A program made the translations under genes and the position numbers. 64,000 nucleotides of DNA from Lysobacteraceae bacterium PS02065. GTDB lineage: Bacteria; Pseudomonadota; Gammaproteobacteria; Xanthomonadales; Rhodanobacteraceae. Below are positions 56,422 through 64,000 of this stretch, in pieces. The DNA is taken from assembly GCA_029959555.1 (NCBI GenBank), contig JASCPI010000024.1, forward strand, positions 1-64,000. The letters are read 5' to 3'. Under the pieces are notes generated by a model, which saw only the letters and a program-made list of their open reading frames with translations, was not told where the DNA came from and did not search any database. Each line of letters opens with the position of its first letter. Within the stretch, counting starts at the first letter, position 1.

Positions 56422-56489
56422 TGCATAATGCCGGCGGGGACGATTGACCCGAACGTGAATCCGATGGGATAGCCACGGGGAGAATATCG

Positions 56490-57812
56490 ATGAGGCGTTG
56501 CGCGTTTGCGTTGCTTGCCATCGTGTTCGTGTTGCGTGCCGGCGCCGCATTCGCCGCCACATCGGCGGTCGCCGAGATCGAGGCGCATCGCCATCTCGGC
56601 GTCGCCAGCTGCAGCAACAGTGTCTGCCACGGTGCATCGCAGCCGTTCCGCGACTCCAACGTCGCGCAGAACGAGTTCGCGATCTGGCAGGAGTTCGATC
56701 CACACGCCAAGGCGTACCAGACGCTGACCAATGCGACCTCGGCGAGCATCGCGCGCAAGCTCGGCATCGGCGATGCGACCAAGGCCAAGATCTGCCTCGA
56801 CTGCCATGCCGACTCGATCGCCGAGGACAAGCGCGGCGAGCGTTTCCAGCTCTCCGACGGCGTCGGCTGCGAGTCCTGCCACGGTGGCGCCGAGCTCTGG
56901 CTCAACGCGCACGCCGATCGCAGCGTGACCCACGCCGACAACGTCGCCAAGGGCATGTACCCGACCGACAAGCCGGTCGAACGCGCGGAGCTGTGCCTGT
57001 CGTGCCACATGGGCACGAAGGACCGCATGATCACGCATCGCATCATGGGCGCCGGTCATCCGCGCCTGTCGTTCGAGCTCGACACCTTCACGTGGCTCAA
57101 CCCGCACTACAAGATCGGCGAGGCCTGGAACAAGCGCAAGGGCGAGTGGAACGGCGTGCGCGACTGGGCGGTCGGGCAGGGCGTCGCGGCGGGCAACCTA
57201 CTCGATCTCGTCGTCGACGAGAAGGCCGGCTGGCAGGGCATCTTCCCCGAACTCGTGCTGTTCGACTGCCACGCCTGCCACAAGGTCATGTCGGCGAACC
57301 GCTGGGGTCCGCGCCAGGGCACTGGCCTGGGTCCGGGCGTCGTGCGCCTCAACGATGCGAACCTGCTCATGTTCCGCCACGTGCTCGCGCCGGTCGACAA
57401 GGCCGCCGCGGCACGCGTGCTCGAGCAGACGCGCGCGCTGCACAAGGCGACCACGCAGAGCCGCAGCGACACGTTCGCCGCCGCGCGTCGCCTGCGCGCG
57501 ACGCTCGATGGCCTGCTGCCGCAGGTCGCGGGTTTCGCCTACGGACCCGAGAGCCTCGATCCGATCCTCGCGAGCATCGAGGCCGATGCGAAGCGCGGCG
57601 AATACCGCGACTACGCCTCGGCCGAGCAGGTCGCTATGGCGGCGCAGTCGGTCGTCGTCGCGTTCGAGAACGACGGCAAGCTCGACGCGGAGAAGACCAA
57701 GACCCTGCGTGCGCGCCTCGACGGTCTCTACGACGTGCTCAAGAACGAGGATGCCTACTCGCCGCAGCGTTTCACGACGGCGCTCGCGGCATTGAGAGCG
57801 GTCGCGCCGTAG
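56490..57812 (+). CDS. periplasmic multiheme (five-site) c-type cytochrome
   Basis: 440 residues with a Sec signal (1-22, AAFAA). Five heme-binding sites: an unusual CX4CH (CSNSVCH, 41-47) and four CX2CH (CLDCH 102-106, CESCH 127-131, CLSCH 169-173, CHACH 260-264). Distal His are available in SVTHADN, THRIMGAGHPR and FRHVL. The order and CHGG patterns resemble cytochrome c554/c3-like multiheme proteins, but the rest is not one I can name. The C-terminal 150 residues are a heme-free helical domain. No partner redox gene is adjacent: dnaQ lies upstream and REP elements downstream. GGGGAG 8 bases before ATG. Confidence 0.82.
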   Translation: MRRCAFALLAIVFVLRAGAAFAATSAVAEIEAHRHLGVASCSNSVCHGASQPFRDSNVAQNEFAIWQEFDPHAKAYQTLTNATSASIARKLGIGDATKAKICLDCHADSIAEDKRGERFQLSDGVGCESCHGGAELWLNAHADRSVTHADNVAKGMYPTDKPVERAELCLSCHMGTKDRMITHRIMGAGHPRLSFELDTFTWLNPHYKIGEAWNKRKGEWNGVRDWAVGQGVAAGNLLDLVVDEKAGWQGIFPELVLFDCHACHKVMSANRWGPRQGTGLGPGVVRLNDANLLMFRHVLAPVDKAAAARVLEQTRALHKATTQSRSDTFAAARRLRATLDGLLPQVAGFAYGPESLDPILASIEADAKRGEYRDYASAEQVAMAAQSVVVAFENDGKLDAEKTKTLRARLDGLYDVLKNEDAYSPQRFTTALAALRAVAP

Positions 57813-57845
57813 CCCTCAATCACGGGGCGGCGTGACCCCGGACGC

Positions 57846-58037
57846 GTAGGGCGGAACCGCCGCAGGCGATTCCGCCGTGGACGGTATCGTCGCCACACGC
57901 TTGCGGAGGCTGCCGCCACGCACCACCACGCATGGCGGCGCAATCCGCTGCGCGGGTTCCGCCCTACCCAAGCTCACTCTCGATGCGCGCCAACGCCTCA
58001 CCCGTAGGGCGGAACCGCCGCAGGCGATTCCGCCTTG
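57846..58037. repeat. third REP cluster
   Basis: Two plus-oriented REP palindromes (GTAGGGCGGAACCGCCGCAGGCGATTCC) at about 57846 and 58002 flank an inverted partner (ATCCGCTGCGCGGGTTCCGCC). The stretch 57880-57935 (GTATCGTCGCC...GCTTGCGGAGGCTGCC) is the reverse complement of the spacer in the RAYT-flanking array, so the two loci share one BIME type in opposite orientation. Confidence 0.85.
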
Positions 58038-58069
58038 GCGATGCGATGCGTCCGGAAAGAAGCCGCCGC

Positions 58070-58774
58070 TCAGCGGCGGCGCACGAGCACGACCGTGACG
58101 TTGTCCGATCCACCGCCGTCGAGTGCGGCGAGGATGAGCTGGTCGACGCATTCCTGCGCGGACAGTTCCGAGCGCGCGAGGATTGCGGCGATCTCGGCGT
58201 CGCCGACTTCCTCGGTGAGGCCGTCGCTGCACAGCAGGATCTGCGTACCGGGCAGGAACTCGCCGCGCACGGTCTCCACGCGCAGCGACTGCGGATCGGT
58301 CACGCCGAGCGCCTGCGTCACGACATTGCGGTGCGGGTGGCTGCGCGCCTGCTCGACCGTGATCGCGCCCTGGTCGATGAGCTCCTGCACGTAGGAATGG
58401 TCCTGCGAGATCTGCTTGAGCCCGCCGTTCCACAGGTAGACGCGGCTGTCGCCGACCCACGCGATCTCGAACTCGCTGTCGCCGACGAGTCGCATCGTCG
58501 CGATCGTCGTGCCCATCGGCAGCGCTTCGCTGCGACGGTTCGAGTGGCGGATGATTTCCTCGTCGGCGAGCTGCACCGCGCGCACGAGCGGCGTGCCCTT
58601 GCCGATCTCGCCGACGAGCGTGTCGCGGGCGATCGCGCTGGCGACCTCGCCGTGCTCGTGACCGCCCATGCCGTCGGCGACGAGCCACACGCCGAGGTCG
58701 GCATCCGCGTAGTACGTGTCTTCGTTGTGCTCGCGGCGCAAACCGACGTGGGTGCTGTGGCCGAATTCGATCAT
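58070..58774 (-). CDS. PP2C-type Ser/Thr protein phosphatase
   Basis: 234 residues, the compact bacterial PP2C (Stp1/PrpC) form. Metal-binding RREHNEDTYY, ADGMGGHEHGEVAS, WVGDSRVYLW, LLCSDGLTEEV and GGGSDNVTVVLV are all present. Cytoplasmic, Mn/Mg-dependent. Start ATG 58774 (MIEFGHSTHVG) is family-typical; the longer open frame upstream is not. The cognate Ser/Thr kinase or FHA protein is not in this window. It stands alone between a REP cluster and a long upstream gap. Confidence 0.94.
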   Translation of the reverse strand: MIEFGHSTHVGLRREHNEDTYYADADLGVWLVADGMGGHEHGEVASAIARDTLVGEIGKGTPLVRAVQLADEEIIRHSNRRSEALPMGTTIATMRLVGDSEFEIAWVGDSRVYLWNGGLKQISQDHSYVQELIDQGAITVEQARSHPHRNVVTQALGVTDPQSLRVETVRGEFLPGTQILLCSDGLTEEVGDAEIAAILARSELSAQECVDQLILAALDGGGSDNVTVVLVRRR

Positions 58775-59445
58775 GCGCGATGGGCGAGCCTGATGAGGGG
58801 TTGCCAGGAAAGCACTGGACGCCCCGACCCCTGGGGCTCCGCCTGGAGGCACGGCATCATGCCGCGCACGGCGGGGCCGGCGCAAGGTTCGGTCTTCCGG
58901 GGCCTTGTGCGGCGCGGCAGGAGCGGGTTCCGCCATCGTCGGGCACGTCGCGGCAGGGCGCGCGTAAGGGCATCGGATCGTCGGTGCGTGAATCGATGCG
59001 CGACGTGGTGCCGCGCGGCCTCGCGCGCGGCCGTCTCACGAGGCGCTTCAGGCCTTCGCGGACGTGCATTCGTCGCGACATGCTGCCGCAGCGTCGTACA
59101 TGGCGATCGCCCGCGTGGCGTTGCGTGGATGCTGCCTCGGGCACGCGTGCTTCGCCCACATGGGGCACGCAGGTCCGTGATGCCAAAGGAAAACGGACGT
59201 ATGGACGTCCATCCTTTCATCCGCAACGAAGGCACGGTTACGGCACCGTAACGCCTCCGGCGTGAATGTGCATATCAGCGAATGGAACTTCGGATGCCGC
59301 GGTGCAGCACCTAGTCTCGCCGGCGACGGGTCACGGAACGTGCGTTCCACGCACCGGCCATCGCGCTCCATGCGCCGGCCGATCTCCGCATGACGAGCCC
59401 GTCCATGGCGTGCATGCCGGCACGCGCGATCGAAAGGGGCAGCGG
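58775..59445. other. 671-base gap upstream of the TonB-dependent receptor
   Basis: No gene is supported; frames here are Arg/Pro-rich noise. It holds the PP2C promoter side, a perfect inverted repeat at 59237-59252, and the upstream region of the receptor operon. Confidence 0.5.
59237..59252. promoter_or_regulatory. inverted repeat, candidate operator of the receptor operon
   Basis: GTTACGG-CA-CCGTAAC, 7-bp perfect arms with a 2-base centre, about 195 bases before the receptor start. Suited to a dimeric regulator; no regulator gene is adjacent in the window. Confidence 0.45.
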
Positions 59446-61938
59446 GTGCACAAGCGGGTTTCCGTGCGAGTCGGACAACAGGAGGTTGTTGCGAAGAAGG
59501 CCAGGACATCGTCATTCCATCCCACGCCGCTCGCGCTCGCGCTGGCCGGTGTATTCGCCGCGCTGCCGCAGGCGCAGGCGCAGCAACCTGCCGCCCCCGA
59601 TGGCACCGGCACCGAGCTCAATCCGATCGTCGTGGTCGGCTCGCGCAGTGGCCAGGCCACCGCCCTCGAGGCCAGTGCGCCGATCCAGGTGGTCAGCGGC
59701 GAGGAGCTCTCGGGCACCGGCTCGCGCACGCTCAGCGAGGCGCTGCAGAAGACCGTGCCGTCGTTCCACTTCCCGACGTCGGCGCCGTCGTCGAACGCGG
59801 CGAGCTTCGTCAAGGGCGTGGCGCTGCGTGGACTCGCCGCCGACGAGACGCTCGTGCTCGTCAACGGCAAGCGCCGCCACGCCTCGGCCCAGCTCAACGC
59901 CTCGAGCGGCGCGACCAAGGGTGCGCAGACCGTCGACCTCAACAGCATTCCGATCAGCGCGATCGAGCGCGTCGAGGTGCTGCTCGACGGTGCCTCGGCG
60001 CAGTACGGATCCGACGCCGTCGCCGGTGTCGTCAATATCGTGCTCAAGGATCGCGCGCAAGGCGGCGAGATCGGCGTGGCCAGCGCGCGCTACGACCAGG
60101 GCGACGGCGAGACGTACAACATCGACGGCAACGTCGGCTTCACGCTGCCGGGCGACGGCTTTCTCACGGTCGCGTTCGACGCCTGGGACATCGGCCGCAC
60201 GCGCCTGTCGGTACCCGACACGCGTCGCATGTACTTCCCGAACGATCCGCGCGAAGCGAGCTACCCGAACCGTGACTGGTTCTACGGCAGCGGCGCGAGC
60301 GAGCGCCAGAACCTGTTCTTCAACGGCGAGACCACGCACGGCGGCGTGACGTTCTACGGCTTCGGCAGCTACGGCCAGCGCAAGGACGAAGGCTTCGGCA
60401 ACCTGCGCCAGCCCAACTCCGACCAGACCGTGCGTGGCCTGTTCCCCGACGGTTTCCAGCCGTGGCTCGACATCGATTCGACCGACGCCTCGGCGACGTT
60501 CGGCCTGCGCTGGACGTCGGAGCGCGCGGGTGACTTCGATCTCAGCGGCACCTGGGGCCGCAACCGCGTCGAGAGCATCGTCTCCAACACCAACAACGCG
60601 AGCCTCGGCCTCGACAGCCCGACGCGCTTCGACACCGGCGACCTGCTCAACGAGCAGTCGGGCCTCAACCTCGACTGGACGCGCGCGTTCACCCCGGGCT
60701 TCCTGTCGGCGCCGCTGCAGGTGGCGGGCGGCCTGACGTACCGCCACGAGGCCTACGAGGTGTTCGAGGGCGATTACGGTTCCTGGGCCAACGGCGGGGT
60801 GCCGATCCTCGACGGTCCGAACGCGGGCAACGTCTCGACACCGGCCTCGCAGGGCTTCGGCGGCTTCTCCCCCGACGACGCCGGCCGCCTATCGCGTAAC
60901 GTCTACGGCGCCTACCTCGAGGCCGAGAACGACCTCACCGAGAAGCTGCGCATCACCGTGTCCGGGCGCGTCGAGGACTACTCGGACTTCGGCTCGACGC
61001 GCAACGGTCGCCTCGCGCTGCGCTACGCGTTCACGCCGACGCTCGCCTGGCGTGCGAGCGCAGGCACGGGCTACCGCGCACCGTCGCTCGGCCAGTCGGC
61101 GTATTCGCGCACGATCCCGAACATCACCAACGGCGTGCTCGCGACGAACCGCCTCGCACGCGTCGACAGTGCGGTCGCGCGCGCGCTCGGTGCGACCCCG
61201 CTGACGCCCGAGGAATCGGTCAACGTGTCGACCGGTCTCGTGTGGACGCCGACCGACCGCTTCTCGGCGACGGTCGACGTCTACCGCATCACGATCGACG
61301 ACCGCATCGTGCTGTCGGAGACGCTGACCGGCGCACTCGTGCGCCAGGTGCTCACCGACGCGGGCTTTCCGACTTACTCGGGCGCGCAGTACTTCACCAA
61401 CGGCGCCGACACGCGCACGCGCGGCATCGATGCGACGGCACGCTACTCGCTGCGCTTCGCCGGCGACCAGCGCCTCGACCTCAGCGCCGGCTACAACTGG
61501 AACGAGACGCACATCACCGGACGCAAGCCGACGCCGGCTGTGCTCGCGGGCAGCGGCCTCGCGCTGATCGGCCGGGAATCCTCGGCGCTGATCGAGGAGG
61601 CCAACCCGCGCTCGTTCTCGCGCATCGCCGCCGACTACTCGGTCGGCCGCTTCGACGCGAGCTTCTCCGCGGTGCGCTACGGCCAGTACCAGACGCGCCA
61701 CACGAGCAACGCGGCGCTCGACCAGACCTTCGATCCGCAGGTCGTCGTCAATCTCGGTGCCGGCGCGCGCCTGTCCGAGCGGTTCAAGGTCTCGCTCGGC
61801 GTCGACAACGTGTTCGACAGCCATCCCGACGCGGTCATCCCGGCGCTGCGCAATCCGGTCGTCGCGCTGTACTCGGGCCTGTCGCCCGAGGGCGGTGGCG
61901 GACGTCTGTACTACGCGCGCCTCGACACCTCGTTCTGA
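59446..61938 (+). CDS. TonB-dependent outer-membrane receptor
   Basis: 830 residues starting at GTG (59446), which has AAGGGG 6 bases upstream; no ATG fits. A second GTG at 59464 is possible. Signal region ends PQAQAQQP. A TonB box-like stretch (ELNPIVVVGSR) is followed by the plug domain (ASAPIQVVSGEEL ... LRGLAADETLVLVNGKRRH ... IERVEVLLDGASAQYGSDAVAGVVNIV), then the 22-strand barrel ending YYARLDTSF (terminal aromatic). Energy-coupled uptake of a large substrate. Heads an operon with an NTF2-like protein, an M19 dipeptidase and an FAD oxidoreductase, so a peptide substrate is plausible. Confidence 0.93.
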   Translation: MHKRVSVRVGQQEVVAKKARTSSFHPTPLALALAGVFAALPQAQAQQPAAPDGTGTELNPIVVVGSRSGQATALEASAPIQVVSGEELSGTGSRTLSEALQKTVPSFHFPTSAPSSNAASFVKGVALRGLAADETLVLVNGKRRHASAQLNASSGATKGAQTVDLNSIPISAIERVEVLLDGASAQYGSDAVAGVVNIVLKDRAQGGEIGVASARYDQGDGETYNIDGNVGFTLPGDGFLTVAFDAWDIGRTRLSVPDTRRMYFPNDPREASYPNRDWFYGSGASERQNLFFNGETTHGGVTFYGFGSYGQRKDEGFGNLRQPNSDQTVRGLFPDGFQPWLDIDSTDASATFGLRWTSERAGDFDLSGTWGRNRVESIVSNTNNASLGLDSPTRFDTGDLLNEQSGLNLDWTRAFTPGFLSAPLQVAGGLTYRHEAYEVFEGDYGSWANGGVPILDGPNAGNVSTPASQGFGGFSPDDAGRLSRNVYGAYLEAENDLTEKLRITVSGRVEDYSDFGSTRNGRLALRYAFTPTLAWRASAGTGYRAPSLGQSAYSRTIPNITNGVLATNRLARVDSAVARALGATPLTPEESVNVSTGLVWTPTDRFSATVDVYRITIDDRIVLSETLTGALVRQVLTDAGFPTYSGAQYFTNGADTRTRGIDATARYSLRFAGDQRLDLSAGYNWNETHITGRKPTPAVLAGSGLALIGRESSALIEEANPRSFSRIAADYSVGRFDASFSAVRYGQYQTRHTSNAALDQTFDPQVVVNLGAGARLSERFKVSLGVDNVFDSHPDAVIPALRNPVVALYSGLSPEGGGGRLYYARLDTSF

Positions 61939-61970
61939 TCCCGAACCCTCATTCTTCCGGAAGACCACGC

Positions 61971-62453
61971 ATGAAGACTTCGCTCGTGCTCGCCCTCGCC
62001 GCGACCCTCGCGGCCACCGTATCGCTGCCGCGCGACGCGGCGGCCGAAACCCTCACGCCCGTGCGCGAGCACGTCACGCCGGCCGTGCGCAAGGATGTCG
62101 TCGCCGCGATCGATGCGTGGCGCGAGGCCGTCGTGCGCCAGGATCGCGCCGCGCTCGAACGCGCCTACCACGACGATCTCAGCTACGGCCACACCGACGG
62201 CGGCGTGCTCACCAAGAAGCAGCAGATCGACCGCACGATCTCGCCCGACCGCGATTTCACCGCGGTCGACGTGACCGACCTCGCCGTGCGCGCCTACGGC
62301 GACGTCGCCTACGTGACCGGCACGTACACGTTCCACGTCAAGCCGAAGGGCGAGGCCGTGCGCCTCGCCGTGCTGCCGGGGCTCGACGTGTGGACGAAGG
62401 GTCCGCAAGGCTGGCAGCTCGTCGCACGCCAGCTCACGCGCAAGCCGCAGTGA
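61971..62453 (+). CDS. secreted NTF2/SnoaL-like protein
   Basis: 160 residues with a signal peptide (1-25, DAAAET). The mature part KDVVAAIDAWREAVVRQDRAALERAYHDDLSYGHTDGGVLTKKQQ with ending WTKGPQGWQLVARQLTRKPQ is typical of DUF4440/NTF2-like cone-fold proteins. Periplasmic; role unknown, possibly ligand binding. 32 bases after the receptor and 11 before the dipeptidase. Confidence 0.85.
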   Translation: MKTSLVLALAATLAATVSLPRDAAAETLTPVREHVTPAVRKDVVAAIDAWREAVVRQDRAALERAYHDDLSYGHTDGGVLTKKQQIDRTISPDRDFTAVDVTDLAVRAYGDVAYVTGTYTFHVKPKGEAVRLAVLPGLDVWTKGPQGWQLVARQLTRKPQ

Positions 62454-62464
62454 GGAACGCGATC

Positions 62465-63763
62465 ATGACCACGCCATCCTCCCGCATCCCGTCGTTCCGT
62501 CGCACGCTTCTCGCCGCGGCACTCGTGCTCGCCTCGTCGCTCGGCCACGCCGCCGATACGGCACCGGACCTGCAGGCGCGTGCCGACGCGCTGCAGAAGC
62601 GCATCACCAGCCTCGACAACCACCTCGACATCCCGTTCGATTTCGACAGCGGCGACCTCGACGCGACGCGCGACGGCGCCTCGCAGTTCGATCTCGCCAA
62701 GGCCGCGCGCGCACCGCTCAAGGGTGCGGTCATCGCGATCTTCGTGCCGCAGGCCGCGCGCACGCCCGACGGCGTGCGCGAGACCAACGAGAAGGCGCAG
62801 CGCAAGCTCGCGATCCTGCAGGGCATCGCGTCGGCGCATCCCGACAAGGCCGCGATCGCGGGCTCGCCCGACGAGCTCGAGCGCATCGAGGCCTCGGGTC
62901 GCTTCGCGATCGTGCCGGCGATCCTCAACGCGCAGTTCATCGGCAAGGACCTCGCGCAGCTCGATGCCTGGCACGCGAAGGGCGTGCGCATCGTCGGCTT
63001 CACCCACAACGGCAACAACGACCTCGCCGACTCGTCGCGCCCGAACCTGCTGCGCGGCGATCGCCTCGGCGAGCACGGCGGCCTGTCGCCGCTCGGCAAG
63101 CAGGCCGTCGCGCGCCTCAACGACCTCGGTGTCGTCATCGACGTCTCGCAGCTCTCGGCCGCCGCGCTCGCGCAGGTGCTCGCGACGACGCGCGCACCGG
63201 TGGTCGCGACGCATTCCAATGCGCGCGCGATCATCGACCACCCGCGCAACCTCGACGACGCGCAGCTGCTCGCGATCCAGCGCAACGGTGGCGTGGTCGC
63301 GGTCAACGCGTACAGTTCGTGGGTGCGCCCGTTGCCGAAGGAGGCGATCGACAAGCTCAACGCGATCCGCCGCGAGCACGGCGTGCCCGAGGAACCCGGC
63401 ATCGCCGGCGTGCAGCCGCTGACGGAGAAGGGCGTCAAGGTGCTCACCGCCGAGCAGTTCGAGCGCTACAGCAAGGCATTCCACGCGGTCACCGGTGCGG
63501 CGGCGTACCGCGCGACGCTTGCCGAGTACGTCGACCAGATCGACTACGTGGTCGGCAAGATCGGCGTCGACCACGTCGGCATCTCGTCCGACTTCAACCA
63601 CGGTGGCGGCGTGACCGGCTGGAACGACGTCGGCGAGTCGGCGCACGTGACCGCCGAACTGCTCAAGCGCGGCTACAGCGAGGCCGACATCGCCAAGCTG
63701 TGGGGCGGCAACTTCCTGCGCGTCTGGGCCAGGGTGCAGTCGCTCGCGAAACCCGCGACGTGA
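62465..63763 (+). CDS. M19 (membrane) dipeptidase variant, periplasmic
   Basis: 432 residues with a signal peptide (1-29, LGHAAD). Clear M19 family: zinc ligands HxD in DNHLDIPFDF, VIDVSQLS, THSNARAIIDHPRNLDD and DHVGISSDFNHGGG. At the site of the metal-bridging Glu (usual SIENG or SIEGG) this protein has AILNAQFIG, with Leu154 in the Glu position, so it belongs to a divergent subgroup or has changed metal chemistry. Hydrolyses dipeptides, in some members those with D-residues. Followed by an FAD-dependent oxidase via a GTGA overlap. Confidence 0.85.
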   Translation: MTTPSSRIPSFRRTLLAAALVLASSLGHAADTAPDLQARADALQKRITSLDNHLDIPFDFDSGDLDATRDGASQFDLAKAARAPLKGAVIAIFVPQAARTPDGVRETNEKAQRKLAILQGIASAHPDKAAIAGSPDELERIEASGRFAIVPAILNAQFIGKDLAQLDAWHAKGVRIVGFTHNGNNDLADSSRPNLLRGDRLGEHGGLSPLGKQAVARLNDLGVVIDVSQLSAAALAQVLATTRAPVVATHSNARAIIDHPRNLDDAQLLAIQRNGGVVAVNAYSSWVRPLPKEAIDKLNAIRREHGVPEEPGIAGVQPLTEKGVKVLTAEQFERYSKAFHAVTGAAAYRATLAEYVDQIDYVVGKIGVDHVGISSDFNHGGGVTGWNDVGESAHVTAELLKRGYSEADIAKLWGGNFLRVWARVQSLAKPAT

Positions 63764-64000
63764 GCGCGACGTCGCTCGATCGACGGCGCGTCCTCGGCCT
63801 GCTCGGCACGTCGCTGCTCGCGGCGGGCTGGGGCCGCCACGTGCTCGCGGCGCGGCCGTCGCGCAAGGTCGTCGTGGTCGGCGCCGGCATCCTCGGTGCC
63901 GCGATCGGCTACGAACTCGCGCGCCGCGGCGCCGAGGTGACGATCCTCGAGAAGGCGAAGCCGGCCGCGGGCACCACCGGCGATTCGTTCGCTTACCTCA
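63760..64000 (+). CDS. FAD-dependent oxidoreductase (DAO family), Tat-exported, truncated by the window
   Basis: Only the first 80 codons are present. N-terminus has a Tat-type signal (DRRRVLGLLGTSLLAAGW), then the FAD-binding VVVVGAGILGAAIGYELARRGAEVTILEKAKPAAGTTGDSFAY, characteristic of D-amino-acid oxidase/dehydrogenase-like (DAO) proteins. Starts at GTG overlapping the dipeptidase stop. Tat export places it in the periplasm with the dipeptidase, suggesting that amino acids set free there are oxidised. Confidence 0.8.
   Translation, partial: MSATSLDRRRVLGLLGTSLLAAGWGRHVLAARPSRKVVVVGAGILGAAIGYELARRGAEVTILEKAKPAAGTTGDSFAYL

Noticed and set aside
58775..59445. A regulator gene upstream of the TonB receptor
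   Set aside because: All frames in the gap give Arg/Pro-rich sequence with no helix-turn-helix or other domain.

Overview
The window is a stretch of a high-GC gammaproteobacterial chromosome. It most resembles the Xanthomonadales/Lysobacterales (Rhodanobacteraceae- or Dokdonella-like; this placement is inferred). Reasons are the gene order tRNA cluster - tig - clpP - clpX - lon - hupB - tRNA-Val - ppiD - fabI, the gloB - yafS-like - rnhA - dnaQ block, a RAYT transposase with REP arrays, and a complete set of Pseudomonas/Xanthomonas-type type IV pilus (T4P) genes. It contains no rRNA operon, prophage, plasmid backbone or CRISPR array. Most genes are chromosomal core genes, many joined by 4-base stop/start overlaps.

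Region by region. 0-11.6 kb holds housekeeping and cell-envelope genes: a lamin-tail/DUF3616 secreted protein, an Slp lipoprotein, RlmJ, a DUF885 peptidase, a GNAT-nitrilase pair, and a glycosyltransferase-PAP2 pair. 11.8-19.1 kb is a minor pilin operon (fimT/gspH-pilV-pilW-pilX-pilY1-pilE), followed by tRNA-Thr and tRNA-Val. 20-24.1 kb is pilB-pilC-pilD on the minus strand. 24.4-26.4 kb has two glycosyltransferases facing a long minus-strand run (26.4-39.7 kb). In transcription order that run is pilS, pilR, a TfpX/TfpZ accessory gene, two tandem pilA genes each with its own sigma-54 promoter, a GT-C-type membrane glycosyltransferase, a fused MFS/spermidine-synthase-like protein, and a methyltransferase-flippase-methyltransferase operon. 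39.8-40.9 kb is a RAYT gene set between 161-bp REP tandem units.

41.1-41.9 kb is a tRNA cluster (Arg, His, Lys, Leu) with a partial tandem duplication of tRNA-His. 42.1-50.8 kb is the protein quality-control block (tig, clpP, clpX, lon, hupB, tRNA-Val, ppiD), with a candidate structured RNA between tRNA-Val and ppiD. 51.4-57.8 kb holds fabI, mltD-gloB, yafS-like-rnhA-dnaQ and a five-heme cytochrome. 58-58.8 kb is a PP2C phosphatase. 59.4-64 kb is an operon of a TonB-dependent receptor, an NTF2-like protein, an M19 dipeptidase variant and a truncated Tat-exported FAD oxidoreductase, likely for peptide or amino-acid scavenging.

How the genes work together. PilS/PilR and sigma-54 should drive the two pilins. 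PilD processes the major and minor prepilins, PilB/PilC assemble them, and PilY1 with the minor pilins primes the fibre. TfpZ-like and the GT-C protein beside the pilins recall the accessory/glycosylation cassettes of Pseudomonas aeruginosa pilin islands. The sugar, methyl and flippase genes downstream may extend this into a surface-glycan locus; that last step is inference. The best leads for new biology are this pilin-linked glycan cluster, the ncRNA candidate near 48.7 kb, the tRNA-His duplication, and the variant dipeptidase.
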